Source: Gemmatimonadota bacterium (GTDB taxonomy: Bacteria > Gemmatimonadota > Gemmatimonadetes > Longimicrobiales > Gaopeijiaceae). From it: a DNA stretch of 34,791 nucleotides. Position 1 is the stretch's first letter, and every line of letters starts with the position of its first letter. This document shows, in pieces, positions 25,744 through 34,308 of the stretch. A model generated the notes under the pieces. It did no database searches. It worked only from the letters and a program-made list of their open reading frames with translations, and was not told the origin of the DNA. A program made the position numbers and the translations under genes. The stretch is from positions 1 to 34,791 of the forward strand of contig JAOTVL010000027.1 in the NCBI GenBank assembly GCA_029863525.1, written 5' to 3'.

Positions 25744-27243
25744 CTACCGTACCGGGAGTCGCACCGAAATTTGATGGGTCGTGACCCGTGCATCCTCTAG
25801 CGTCAGAGGTCCGTCGGGAGCCAGGATGAAATCCGCGCCGGAGGAAAGGGATTCGAGCGCCGGCTCGGCCAGGAATACGTCTCCCCTGGTGCCTGGGCGG
25901 CCCGTCCCGGTCGTGACGCGGGCCGCGTATCGGATGTCCAGCGACGGCAGCGAGTACACGACGCCGAAGGAGGGCGACCACTCGATCCACGACTCGCTCT
26001 GGTCCCGGACGGTCTGCTCCACCCGGTCGGTCTGATCGAGCGTGTAGTCGTACGAGCGCACATCGAGGCCGAGCTGTAATGCGACCTTGTCTACCCGGTG
26101 CGAAAGACCCGTCCGCATGGCCACGTTGGTGAAGAAGAAGTCGTTCTCGATGGAGCGGTCGCCCACTCGCAGCCGCCCACCCGAGGCGGTGACGTCACTG
26201 GTGTCGGCGACCTGCCACGTGTTGCTCCAGATCGGCTGCAGTGCCACGTCGAGCGCGAAGGTGCTCGACCGCTGGGTCACCGAGAAGCCGAACCCTAGCT
26301 CATAGGCCCACGTGTTCCCCGGGTCGCGAGGGATGTTTTGGATGGTGTAGTTCGGAATCTTGGGATGGGACTTGTAGTTGACCGTGCCCGAGAGGCCGAC
26401 CCGCCAACCGGGGGTTGCGAGCTCGCGATTCCACTCGGCCTGCGCGGCCCAGGTGCGGGTCTTGTCTTCGTTGAGCTCGAGACGCCGGTCGGTGACGACG
26501 ACCATCAGCGAATCGTCCCAGAACGACTCCGTGAACGTCACGTCGTGCTCCATCGAGACTCGATTGTGCGCCACCAGGAATGACAATCGATCCCGGGGCC
26601 CGTCCTTGTGCACCCCGACCCGGAGGTCGCCGATGGTGCCCGACTGCTCGATTCGATCGGCACCGGCGTACAGGAGGTCGACGCCGTCCATGGCGTCGAG
26701 CGCTGCCGCGGAAAGACCGAAGCCGAGGGACCACGGTCCCTCGCCCAGACTCCGCCCGACGTAGCCGCCGACGTAGAGGTTGCGCCCAAAGGTCTCCGCA
26801 AGCGTGCGTTGCGGCCCGCAGCATCCCCAGCAGCAAACGTCGATCGTCGGGCCACCCCAGAAGATCTCCGAGCCGTCGGTGTTTTCGACCTGCTGCAGCG
26901 CCATCATGGCGCCTCCGAACCACTCGGAGCCGGAGAAAAGCCCGGCCACCGGGAAGGAACGCCCCGCGCCGCGGCGCTGCGAAATGCCGTAGAACGTGGG
27001 GGAGCCGATGAATGCGGCCTCGACGCCGACGCCCTTCGCCGGATTCGACCACCCGTCGGCTAGGGAATCGTCGACCGCGTAGTGCACCCCGCCCATCCCC
27101 ATCGACTGGGAGGGGAGGAGTCTGAACTGATCACCGGACGCGACCGGGACGGTCCGGACTGGAATCAGCTGACCCTCGGCCGTGAAGCTGAGGAGAAGAA
27201 ACGAGACGAGCGCCAGCGCGATTGATCGTAGCGGATGTTCCAT
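25744..27243 (-). CDS. Outer-membrane beta-barrel protein with signal peptide
   Basis: The 499-residue product begins with a Sec signal (MEHPLRSIALALVSFLLLSFTAEG). A LPSQSMGMGGVHYAVDDSLADGWSNPAKG block follows, typical of FadL/OmpP1- or PorV-like barrels, in which a conserved Asn-Pro follows the N-terminal region. Alternating strands fill the rest, and the chain ends in VTTHQISVRLPVR. An unusual CCWGCC cluster (C137, C138, C141, C142) lies in a predicted loop. The start at 27243 has GGAG five bases upstream. Its ligand is unknown. It follows the TonB-receptor gene by 87 bases on the same strand, so it may be regulated with it or separately. Confidence 0.75.
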   Translation of the reverse strand: MEHPLRSIALALVSFLLLSFTAEGQLIPVRTVPVASGDQFRLLPSQSMGMGGVHYAVDDSLADGWSNPAKGVGVEAAFIGSPTFYGISQRRGAGRSFPVAGLFSGSEWFGGAMMALQQVENTDGSEIFWGGPTIDVCCWGCCGPQRTLAETFGRNLYVGGYVGRSLGEGPWSLGFGLSAAALDAMDGVDLLYAGADRIEQSGTIGDLRVGVHKDGPRDRLSFLVAHNRVSMEHDVTFTESFWDDSLMVVVTDRRLELNEDKTRTWAAQAEWNRELATPGWRVGLSGTVNYKSHPKIPNYTIQNIPRDPGNTWAYELGFGFSVTQRSSTFALDVALQPIWSNTWQVADTSDVTASGGRLRVGDRSIENDFFFTNVAMRTGLSHRVDKVALQLGLDVRSYDYTLDQTDRVEQTVRDQSESWIEWSPSFGVVYSLPSLDIRYAARVTTGTGRPGTRGDVFLAEPALESLSSGADFILAPDGPLTLEDARVTTHQISVRLPVR

Positions 27244-27330
27244 GGGGTCTCCGAAGGCGTGCGTACATGCCAGCTGCATCACCCTTGAAACGATCGCGCG
27301 ACCCCGAGTGTGACGCCCGGGGACGTTCGC

Positions 27331-29646
27331 TCAGAAGGAGAACGCGACCCCGAGCACGGGCAGGATCGGCCGCGTTGCGAGCGGCGTCACCGAGTCCGGC
27401 CGCCACGGCTGATACGCGTAGAACAGTGCGTCCCTCCGGTCGAGGGCGTTGAGCAGTCGGAGGTACGGCCGCACCCGCCAGGTCCGTGCACCCCACGCCG
27501 GCTCGAACACCGCGTGGATCTCGAGATCCAGCCGCAAGAAGGACTCGTCCAGCGACGGGAGAATCGGTTCGCCGGTGCGGCCGGCCAGCGTATCGAGACC
27601 CCCGTCCTGTTCGGGCCCCGACAGTGCCTCCGATGCCGACCCGAACGGGATGCTGGTCGCTGGGAGTCCCGCTCCGTACGCCAGCCGAGCTTCTCCGCGG
27701 AGCGGCCCGAGAAGCTGTCCGGACACCCCCGCGCTCAGGAGGTGGCGTCCGGCGAAATCCGACGTGCGGCCCGAGAGGTCGGTCGGCGACCAGAACCACG
27801 ACAGGCCGTATCCGAGCCAAACGGTTCCGTTCGCTCCGTTGCTCAACACCTGGAGGTCCAGGCCCGAGCTGCGCACGCTCCCGGTGGCCCCCGTGAGGCC
27901 CTCGAACGCCTTCCAGAACCCTTCGATCCCCAAGCTGACGCTTCCGGCGAGCCGTTGGTCCAGCGAGAGCACCACGTGATCGGCGGTCGCTACAGGGAGG
28001 AGCTCTCCCGGGGTCGCGTCGTCGGTGGCGAAGGCCGAAAGCGCCTCGTCGACCCGGCTGTCCGTCGTGCGTGTCACCTGGTGATACCGTCCCGCAGCGA
28101 TCGAGAGCATCGCGTCCGGGCCCAGCTCCCAGAAGAGGGCGACGCGCGGCGAGATCTTGAGCGGCTGACCGGAGAACAGGTCGCCGCGAACTCCCATGCG
28201 CCCCGTGACCCCAGGGCCGAGCCCGCGAACGGTCTCGAGGAACGCTCCCACGGCGGTGCTCGTACCCCGACTCGCCGACCGCTCCGAGCCACTGAACGTC
28301 TCGGCCGCGAACGAGGCGTCGAAGCGCTCGAACGACAACCCGACCCGGTCGGAGGCACCGCCGCGGTCCCACACGGCCTCACTGACGACCCTGGCCCTGT
28401 CGCTGAGTGCGGTGGCCAGGATCGCCTCGGGCGTCGGGTCGTCCGTGGTGGGGGTCGGCTGGAGGGGAAGTGTCGCGTCGTATCGGCTGGCCCCCGTAGT
28501 GACCCGGATCGTGGTCGGGCCGATTTCACCCTCGTACGACAGCGACCCGGCACGGTTGCTCCAGCGAGCGTCTTCAGGGCGACGTGCGAAATCGAGTCGC
28601 ACCGATTCCCCGTTCCAGAACCCGGTTGCCCGCAGTCGCTGCGCCGTGCCCGGATCCGCCTCCACCGAGAGGAGCATGTCGCCGTAGCCGTACGGCCGCT
28701 CACCGCCGAGCGGTGCCCGGCCGAGATCGTGCAGGGCCCGCGCAGAAGCGAGCATTCCGGCCCTTTCCCCGAGAGGGATTTCCGCCGCTACCGACGCGGA
28801 CAGAAGGTCGACGGAGCCCGTGGCGTGAATCCGGTCGCGTCGAGGTGAACGGGTGCGCAGATCCAGGATGTGGGTGAGGCCCCCGTCGTACCGCGCGGGC
28901 GCGCCTCCAACGTGGAGATCTGCGCGGCCCAGAACGGTCGGCTCGAAACTGCGCAACAGACCCGCGACGTGGAACGGTGTGAAGACCGGAACTCCATCGA
29001 GGAGTACCAGCTTCATGTCGCTCGTGCTCCCACGCATGAACAACACGTCCGTCGGGTCCGACGGGTCGTTACCCGGCAGGCCCTGGACGGCGTGTGCGAT
29101 TCCGGCCTCTCCCAGGGACGGGGAGATCTCGAGCAGCTTCACCTCGAGCTCAGGGTCCCTCGTTTCCGAGTCCGGTGACCGCCCAGCGGCCTCCTCGGCG
29201 TCGCGGGGCTCGTTCGAATCGGTCCGAACCCGGAGCCCGGGAACAGAGATGGGTGCCGCGATCAACTCGATGTCGACGATCACCGTGCGATCGCCGTTGC
29301 CCCTCACGATCAGAGAGACCGCTTCATAGCCGGCGTGCGAGACGCGCAGCTCGACGGGGGACGAGGGAAGGTCCGTCAGGACGTACTGCCCTCTCTCATC
29401 GGCTTCTACGCTCCGGCGCCCCTCGGCCGTAAGGACCAACACCCATGCCCCAGGCAGGGGTGCGGCGCGCGTGCCGAAACGGCCCACGACGGTTCCGGTC
29501 ACCGAAACCCGATCCGTTGACGTCACCTGCCCGAAGGCTGGCTCGACGTCCACTGCGCATACGCCCGCGAGCCCGGTGACCAGGAGCCACCGGGCGGCCG
29601 CGCCCAGCGTTGGCTTTGCTCGTGCTCGGCTCATGCGTGCACTCAT
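27331..29646 (-). CDS. TonB-dependent receptor with N-terminal carboxypeptidase-regulatory-like domain
   Basis: TonB-dependent receptors import bulky ligands through the outer membrane using energy from TonB/ExbBD. The 771-residue product has a signal peptide (to about residue 40, AFGQ). A CarboxypepD_reg-like beta-sandwich follows (about 47-125; VTGTVVGRFGTRAAPLPGAWV ... GQYVLTDLPSSPVELRVSHAGYE), then a plug (about 170-290; DVLFMRGSTSDMKLVLLDGVPVF), then the barrel, ending in aromatic VLGVAFSF. There is no STN signalling domain. The Met at 29646 is chosen because its ATG overlaps the anti-sigma stop; a second Met follows four codons later. Ligand unknown; regulation by the coupled sigma factor is likely. 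Confidence 0.9.
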   Translation of the reverse strand: MSARMSRARAKPTLGAAARWLLVTGLAGVCAVDVEPAFGQVTSTDRVSVTGTVVGRFGTRAAPLPGAWVLVLTAEGRRSVEADERGQYVLTDLPSSPVELRVSHAGYEAVSLIVRGNGDRTVIVDIELIAAPISVPGLRVRTDSNEPRDAEEAAGRSPDSETRDPELEVKLLEISPSLGEAGIAHAVQGLPGNDPSDPTDVLFMRGSTSDMKLVLLDGVPVFTPFHVAGLLRSFEPTVLGRADLHVGGAPARYDGGLTHILDLRTRSPRRDRIHATGSVDLLSASVAAEIPLGERAGMLASARALHDLGRAPLGGERPYGYGDMLLSVEADPGTAQRLRATGFWNGESVRLDFARRPEDARWSNRAGSLSYEGEIGPTTIRVTTGASRYDATLPLQPTPTTDDPTPEAILATALSDRARVVSEAVWDRGGASDRVGLSFERFDASFAAETFSGSERSASRGTSTAVGAFLETVRGLGPGVTGRMGVRGDLFSGQPLKISPRVALFWELGPDAMLSIAAGRYHQVTRTTDSRVDEALSAFATDDATPGELLPVATADHVVLSLDQRLAGSVSLGIEGFWKAFEGLTGATGSVRSSGLDLQVLSNGANGTVWLGYGLSWFWSPTDLSGRTSDFAGRHLLSAGVSGQLLGPLRGEARLAYGAGLPATSIPFGSASEALSGPEQDGGLDTLAGRTGEPILPSLDESFLRLDLEIHAVFEPAWGARTWRVRPYLRLLNALDRRDALFYAYQPWRPDSVTPLATRPILPVLGVAFSF

Positions 29647-30374
29647 GCCCCTCCGACCAGGAAGACTACCGCCTCGGCCGCCTGCGACACGGCTTCGTCG
29701 GATACATCCAGTGTACCGTCGGCCCATCGAAGCATCATACGCCCGTTCGCTTCGATCGTGATCGGTGCGTCTCCACGGGGGATCCCGATCACGACCGGAT
29801 CCGAGGCTACGTCCACTGAGGCGCGACCGGTCGAAACCGTATACCGGGTGCCGGTGCCGGCTCGAATGGATGCACTTCCGGCGTTCGTCCACCGCACCTC
29901 GATGCGCGTCCCCTCGCCGAGCGATCCGAGCGAGATCGTGAGTCCCGCTGGCGTCACTGGGACCTCGATTCCCTCCGAGAGCGTTGGCGCCGCCGGGACG
30001 GGCGTGGGCGGGTCGAGGGAGTCCGACCGGAGCCAGCTCCTCACGGGCGATCCGGGGAGCGCGTAGACCGCCCCGGCGAGGAGCACCAAGAGCGCCGCGG
30101 CCCGCCCGAGCGCTGGAGGGAGCCGCCACGCCCGTCGCCCGCCATCCCGTCGGCGGTCCAGGCGGGCCCTCACCGCAGCCTTCGCGGAGGCGAGGTCCAC
30201 CGGCCGTTCGGGGGCGAGAACCTCCAGCGCCGTCGCGATCCGCTCGGCACGGCCGTGCGCCTCCGCCAACGCGGCGCCACACGGCGGGCACTCGTCCACG
30301 TGGAGCCGAGCGTCTCCGGCGACCAGACCCCCGTCACGGATGGTGACGATGGTCGCACTGTCGAGGTGGTTCAT
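29643..30374 (-). CDS. Anti-sigma factor with zinc-finger-like N-terminus and one membrane segment
   Basis: The 243-residue product has H25-x3-C29-x2-C32 (HVDECPPC), the ZAS-type motif that holds ECF sigma factors. A membrane segment lies at about 90-106 (RAAALLVLLAGAVYAL), followed by a periplasmic domain rich in beta strands (ISLGSLGEGTRIEVRW ... YTVSTGRASVDVAS) that resembles FecR-type domains. The ATG overlaps the sigma stop, and its own stop overlaps the TonB-receptor ATG, so the three are produced in fixed proportion. It should keep the sigma factor inactive until an outer-membrane signal arrives; the signal is unknown. Confidence 0.8.
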   Translation of the reverse strand: MNHLDSATIVTIRDGGLVAGDARLHVDECPPCGAALAEAHGRAERIATALEVLAPERPVDLASAKAAVRARLDRRRDGGRRAWRLPPALGRAAALLVLLAGAVYALPGSPVRSWLRSDSLDPPTPVPAAPTLSEGIEVPVTPAGLTISLGSLGEGTRIEVRWTNAGSASIRAGTGTRYTVSTGRASVDVASDPVVIGIPRGDAPITIEANGRMMLRWADGTLDVSDEAVSQAAEAVVFLVGGA

Positions 30375-30859
30375 GCCGCTTCTCCGGCTGCGCACGCTTC
30401 CTCGAATCGCCGCTCTGCGCGTGCGAGGAGCGTGCCGATCGACGTGGCCGACACATCGATGGCGTCCGCGATCTCCTTGTAGCTGAATCCCGAATACCGC
30501 ATGAGGAGGATCTCCCGATCTCTGGGTACGAGGTCGGCCAGCGCTGCGCGAGCGAGCTCGCGGGCTTCCCGACGCTCAAGACTGCGTTCTGGTGAATCGT
30601 GCTCCGTCGGCATGACAGGATTCTCCTCCAGCAGTCGCTTCCGATTCCGATCGACCCGATACCTGTCGCGGACGAGGTGCGTTGCGGTCTTGAAGAGCCA
30701 CGCTCGAATCCCCACGGGGGTCCCCTCGACACCATGATCGAACAGCCGCACGAAGCTTTCTTGTGCGATGTCCTCCGCTGCGTCCCCGTCACCGGTCAAT
30801 CGGTGGCAATAACGGACCAGCTCCGGGTAGTGCGCGTCGAAGGTCGTATCGAAATCCAC
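30371..30859 (-). CDS. ECF-type RNA polymerase sigma factor
   Basis: The 162-residue product has region 2 (RYCHRLTGDGDAAEDIAQESFVRLF, then GIRAWLFKTATHLVRDRYR) and region 4 with a helix-turn-helix (LPRDREILLMRYSGFSYKEIADAIDVSATSIGTLLARAERRFEEA). There is no sigma region 3, as expected for ECF factors. It is the first gene of a three-gene operon with an anti-sigma factor and a TonB-dependent receptor, and ECF operons commonly transcribe themselves. The upstream gap of 103 bp to the next gene should hold its promoter; no motif could be fixed. Confidence 0.93.
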   Translation of the reverse strand: MDFDTTFDAHYPELVRYCHRLTGDGDAAEDIAQESFVRLFDHGVEGTPVGIRAWLFKTATHLVRDRYRVDRNRKRLLEENPVMPTEHDSPERSLERREARELARAALADLVPRDREILLMRYSGFSYKEIADAIDVSATSIGTLLARAERRFEEACAAGEAA

Positions 30860-30962
30860 GGCGTCGGTCGTTCGAGGTACCCGCGTGCGTCCGTCATCCT
30901 ACACCGGCCCATGCATGTGGGTCGTTCGCAGGGTCAACGACCGGACACGCCTTTTTGTGACG

Positions 30963-32069
30963 TCAGAGCGGGAGGACGCGCTCGATCATGCGGGCGGAGT
31001 TGCTGTAGGTGGACAACACGATGGAGAACGCGAGCGCCGTCCCTATGCCGGCGCGCAGTGAGTACGAGGCGAAGACTCCGCCCGTGAGAAGGGCCTCGAG
31101 CCCGGCCGCCAAGAACAACCCCGAGGTCGCCACGAGGGTCGCTGTCGCGACCTGTCGGGTGAGCCGGGCCGGGTCGCGATGCCCTCGGTGAAGAATGGAG
31201 AGGGCGACGGCGACGAAGAACCCCGCTGTTCCCACGTCCAGGATGATCGGCCGCCACGCCACATTCGGCTCTGGGAATCCGGTGACGGCGACGAGGACGT
31301 TGCCGCCGATAAGGATCGCGAGCGAGCCCACGAGGATCGCGAAGGCGGCGGCGAGCCACATCAGGGCATCCCGATCCCCTTCTGTCGAGACGCGCCACGC
31401 GCGGTGGAGGTTCATCGTCACGAGCCCGGCGGCCGCGAAGCGCACCATGTCCATGAGACGGCTCAGGCCAGCGTCGCTCAGGTTGCCCCCGCTCGCGAGC
31501 GTCCAGCCCCAGAGCAGCGAGAGCGTCGCTACTCCGGCGATCCAGGGAGCCGCCCGTCGGCGCATGAAGACCGACAGGTGATGGAAGGGGAGAAACGCCG
31601 CGGGAATTGTGGAAACAGGCCTCAGCTCGTCGTCCGTGAGCACGCGAGGGAAGATCGACGTGAAGCGGAGCAGGGCCGTGAGGCCGAGGACTTCGACCAA
31701 AAGGAAGTGGGCCTCGAAGACCTCGCGTGCCAGGCCCGGCACCGCCGGCCGCAGGAGCATCGTCGCCCCGGAATAAGCCATCAGGTAGCTCCAGGCCCCA
31801 AACGCCAGTGCCAATGCTCGAGACGCCTCGGCGCGACGCCCTTCGTGGAGCACCAACCACACGCCCAAGATCGAACACGTCATCGACACGACCGCGTGCG
31901 CGACGAGGAGCACGACGGTGGCCCGGCTCACGTCCCGGGCCATCGTTTCGGTAAGGTCGAGCGTGTGCCACCAGAGCGCGTCGAGGTACGCGAGGTGGCC
32001 GGCGGCGCCAGCGACGGCGAGCAGGATGACCACGATCCGCACGGCGATCTTCATCGTGGTCGCGCACAC
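30963..32069 (-). CDS. Multi-spanning membrane protein, sensor-like without a kinase domain
   Basis: The 368-residue product is almost entirely membrane segments (about eight to nine). The first half alternates hydrophobic helices with short charged loops (LLRFTSIFPRVLTDDEL, FLPFHHLSVFMRRRAAP). The C-terminal half, with ILHRGHRDPARLTRQVATATLVATSGLFLAAGLEALL and STYSNSARMIERVLPL, resembles the membrane sensor part of some histidine kinases, but the chain ends where a kinase would begin. The start is uncertain: GTG at 32069 abuts AGGA, and the ATG at 32054 is fifteen bases further. It is divergent from the M24 peptidase gene. I assign no function. Confidence 0.68.
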   Translation of the reverse strand: MCATTMKIAVRIVVILLAVAGAAGHLAYLDALWWHTLDLTETMARDVSRATVVLLVAHAVVSMTCSILGVWLVLHEGRRAEASRALALAFGAWSYLMAYSGATMLLRPAVPGLAREVFEAHFLLVEVLGLTALLRFTSIFPRVLTDDELRPVSTIPAAFLPFHHLSVFMRRRAAPWIAGVATLSLLWGWTLASGGNLSDAGLSRLMDMVRFAAAGLVTMNLHRAWRVSTEGDRDALMWLAAAFAILVGSLAILIGGNVLVAVTGFPEPNVAWRPIILDVGTAGFFVAVALSILHRGHRDPARLTRQVATATLVATSGLFLAAGLEALLTGGVFASYSLRAGIGTALAFSIVLSTYSNSARMIERVLPL

Positions 32070-32194
32070 TCCTGTCTTCGGGCGGGGCTGGCCGACTGCT
32101 TCAGCAATAGTGCCGAATCCGCACCGTGGCCGACAAGGTGGACGACGTCGTATGATGAGCGCCCGAGCGGATTCCGTCTCTCACCCCCTCATCG

Positions 32195-33508
32195 ATGAAG
32201 ATCTCTCGATTCGTCGTCGCGCTCGCCGCGATCGCGATCTCGGCGCTGTCCGCCCAAGATGCCGCTGCCCAGGAGGCGCGAGCTCGTTGGGAGCGCATGT
32301 GTCAGATCCGCGCGGAGAAATTCGACCTCGTTCTGCCCGGCGCGATGCACGACAACGACCTGGACATGTGGATCGTCGTGATGCGGGAGGGCCTTCTCGA
32401 CCCGCTTTGGGAGGCGTTGGGTCGCGGATACGTCGGCGATTGGGCCTACTACGTCTTCACGGACCGTGGTGCCCGCGCGGAGCGAGCTGCACTCGGCGTC
32501 GGTGGGTATCGACTCGAGGAGTGCGGAGTGTACGACTACTTCGGGGGTGCCGGGGAGCTGCAGGCGTACGTGGCCGAGCGCGACCCCGATCGAATCGGGG
32601 TGAACATTGCCGCGTCCATCGGCGGCGCGGACGGACTGTCCCACACGTCCTACCTACACCTTCAGCAGGTTCTCGGGGCGTATGGCGACCGATTGGTCTC
32701 CGCCGAGCGATTCGTATCGGACTTCCGATCGACGAGAACGGCAATCGAGCTCGCTACCTTCGCCGAAGCGGGTGAAATGAGCCGTGAGATCGCCGAGCGC
32801 GCGTTCTCGAACGAGGTCATCACCCCCGGGGTCACGACGCTCGAGGACGTCGCTTGGTGGATGTCGGACCAGCAACTCCAGCGCGGACTGGAATCCTCGT
32901 TCGACATGCCGTCCGTCTACATCACCGGGCCGGGGGGAATCGAGGCGACGTCGAGCGACCGCATCATCCAGCGGGGTGACCTGCTCATGCTCGACTGGGG
33001 GGTCGGCTTCCTCGACTTCTACACCGACATGAAGCGCATCGCGTACGTCCTGCGTGAGGGAGAGACCGAACCGCCCGCCGGGGTGCGACACGCATTCGAA
33101 CGCGCCAAGCAGGTACGCGACGTGATGAAGGCGACCATCGCGCCCGCGCCGACGGCGGCCGAAGCGCTGGAACGGACGTGGGATGCGATCGTGGCCGAAG
33201 GATTCAACCGCATCGACTTCAACGCGCCGACGGCGGACCCGCTGGTGACCGACGTCGTGCTCGGTCCTCACTCGGTGGGGAACTGGGGGCACGGCCTGGG
33301 GCCATCACTCGCCTTCTTCAATCCCACCCGCATGACGTACGAGCTGAGGCCGGGCACGTTGATCTCGGTCGAGCTGTTCGCCTACACCGCGAACCCGGAG
33401 TGGGGAGGCGCCAAGATCCGGATCCCGCTGGAGGACGACGCGGTCGTGACGGAGCGGGGCGTCGAGTGGCTCTATCCCGTCAACGAGCGGATCCTGGTCA
33501 TCAAGTGA
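32195..33508 (+). CDS. Secreted M24-family metallopeptidase (Xaa-Pro aminopeptidase-like)
   Basis: M24 peptidases remove N-terminal residues, often before proline, with a two-metal centre. The 437-residue product has a Sec signal (MKISRFVVALAAIAISALSAQDAAAQ), so it acts in the periplasm. An N-terminal creatinase-like domain is followed by the pita-bread domain with the five metal ligands visible: D267 and D278 (LMLDWGVGFLDFYTDMKR), H366 (NWGHGLGPS), E393 (LISVELFAYT) and E413 (RIPLEDDAVV). All expected ligands are present, so it is probably active. No clear ribosome-binding site precedes the ATG. The stop overlaps the start of the HAD gene. Confidence 0.88.
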   Translation: MKISRFVVALAAIAISALSAQDAAAQEARARWERMCQIRAEKFDLVLPGAMHDNDLDMWIVVMREGLLDPLWEALGRGYVGDWAYYVFTDRGARAERAALGVGGYRLEECGVYDYFGGAGELQAYVAERDPDRIGVNIAASIGGADGLSHTSYLHLQQVLGAYGDRLVSAERFVSDFRSTRTAIELATFAEAGEMSREIAERAFSNEVITPGVTTLEDVAWWMSDQQLQRGLESSFDMPSVYITGPGGIEATSSDRIIQRGDLLMLDWGVGFLDFYTDMKRIAYVLREGETEPPAGVRHAFERAKQVRDVMKATIAPAPTAAEALERTWDAIVAEGFNRIDFNAPTADPLVTDVVLGPHSVGNWGHGLGPSLAFFNPTRMTYELRPGTLISVELFAYTANPEWGGAKIRIPLEDDAVVTERGVEWLYPVNERILVIK

Positions 33509-34206
33509 GTCGAAGCGCGTGGTTCGATGGGGTCGAGGCGCTCACGTTCGACTGCTATGGAACCATCGTCGACTGGGAGAGCGGGATCTCGCGAGCGCTC
33601 ATCGATCTGCTCGGCGATGAGGCTCGCCGACGGTCCGACGACGATCTGCTGGTCATGTACGGCGAGTTCGAGGCGCGGGCCGAGGAGGGCGCGTTTCGCA
33701 ATTATCGGGAGGTGCTCGAGGACGTCGCGTGTGCGTTCGGAGCCGAGCTCGGGGTGGAGGTGTCGACCGACGACGCGGCTCGGTTCGCGCGATCGGTGGG
33801 AACGTGGCCGCTCTTTCCGGACTCGGTGGACGCGTTGACGACACTCGGTCGATCGTATCGTCTGGCCATCGTCTCGAACGTGGACGACGATCTTTTCGCG
33901 CGAACGGCCGACCGTCTCGGCGTGACGTTCGCGGAGGTCGTGACGGCCCAGCAGGTGCGGAGCTACAAGCCCGCGCCCGCGCACTTCGACGAGGCTCTCC
34001 GTCGACTCGGTCTTCCCCGGGAAGCGGTGGTTCACGTGGCCCAAAGCCTCTTTCACGATATCGCGCCGGCGAAGGCTCTGGGCCTCCGGTGCGTCTGGAT
34101 CGACCGCCGTGGCGGTCGATCCAGTGGTGGTGCGACGCCGCCCGCGAAGGCGACGCCCGACCGGACGTTCCCCGACCTGGCTGCGCTCGCTTCGGATGCT
34201 ACCTGA
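33505..34206 (+). CDS. HAD-superfamily hydrolase (haloacid dehalogenase type II-like)
   Basis: HAD enzymes transfer phosphoryl groups or dehalogenate through an aspartyl intermediate. The 233-residue product has motif I, D16-x3-T20 (LTFDCYGTIVDWESG), motif II (AIVSNVDDDLF), motif III lysine (VRSYKPAPAHFDEAL) and motif IV (HVAQSLFHDIAPAKALG), in the spacing of the dehalogenase/phosphoglycolate-phosphatase group. The GTG start at 33505 overlaps the M24 stop (GTGA), so translation is coupled, although one product is cytoplasmic and the other exported. A tail of about 25 residues after the core is rich in Gly/Pro. The substrate is unknown. Confidence 0.87.
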   Translation: MSRSAWFDGVEALTFDCYGTIVDWESGISRALIDLLGDEARRRSDDDLLVMYGEFEARAEEGAFRNYREVLEDVACAFGAELGVEVSTDDAARFARSVGTWPLFPDSVDALTTLGRSYRLAIVSNVDDDLFARTADRLGVTFAEVVTAQQVRSYKPAPAHFDEALRRLGLPREAVVHVAQSLFHDIAPAKALGLRCVWIDRRGGRSSGGATPPAKATPDRTFPDLAALASDAT

Positions 34207-34308
34207 GGGCGTCGCCACATAACCCTCGCAGCGTGCATGCGTAGGTTTTAGACTTCACTCGACCCGCAGCCCCAGGGGAGGGGCCGTCGCTCCCAATCCG
34301 GTTGGTCC

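Noticed and set aside
27290-27330. Terminator after the TonB-receptor gene
   Set aside because: A CCCCG/CGGGG pairing exists, but it is short with no T-run; not distinguishable from background in this GC-rich DNA.
27310-28848. Plus-strand frame of 512 codons opposite the TonB receptor
   Set aside because: Arg-rich shadow; the receptor frame has signal, plug and barrel features.
29647-30291. N-terminal extension of the TonB-receptor frame
   Set aside because: The extension overlaps the anti-sigma gene in another frame and reads as low-complexity sequence; the signal peptide starts at 29646.
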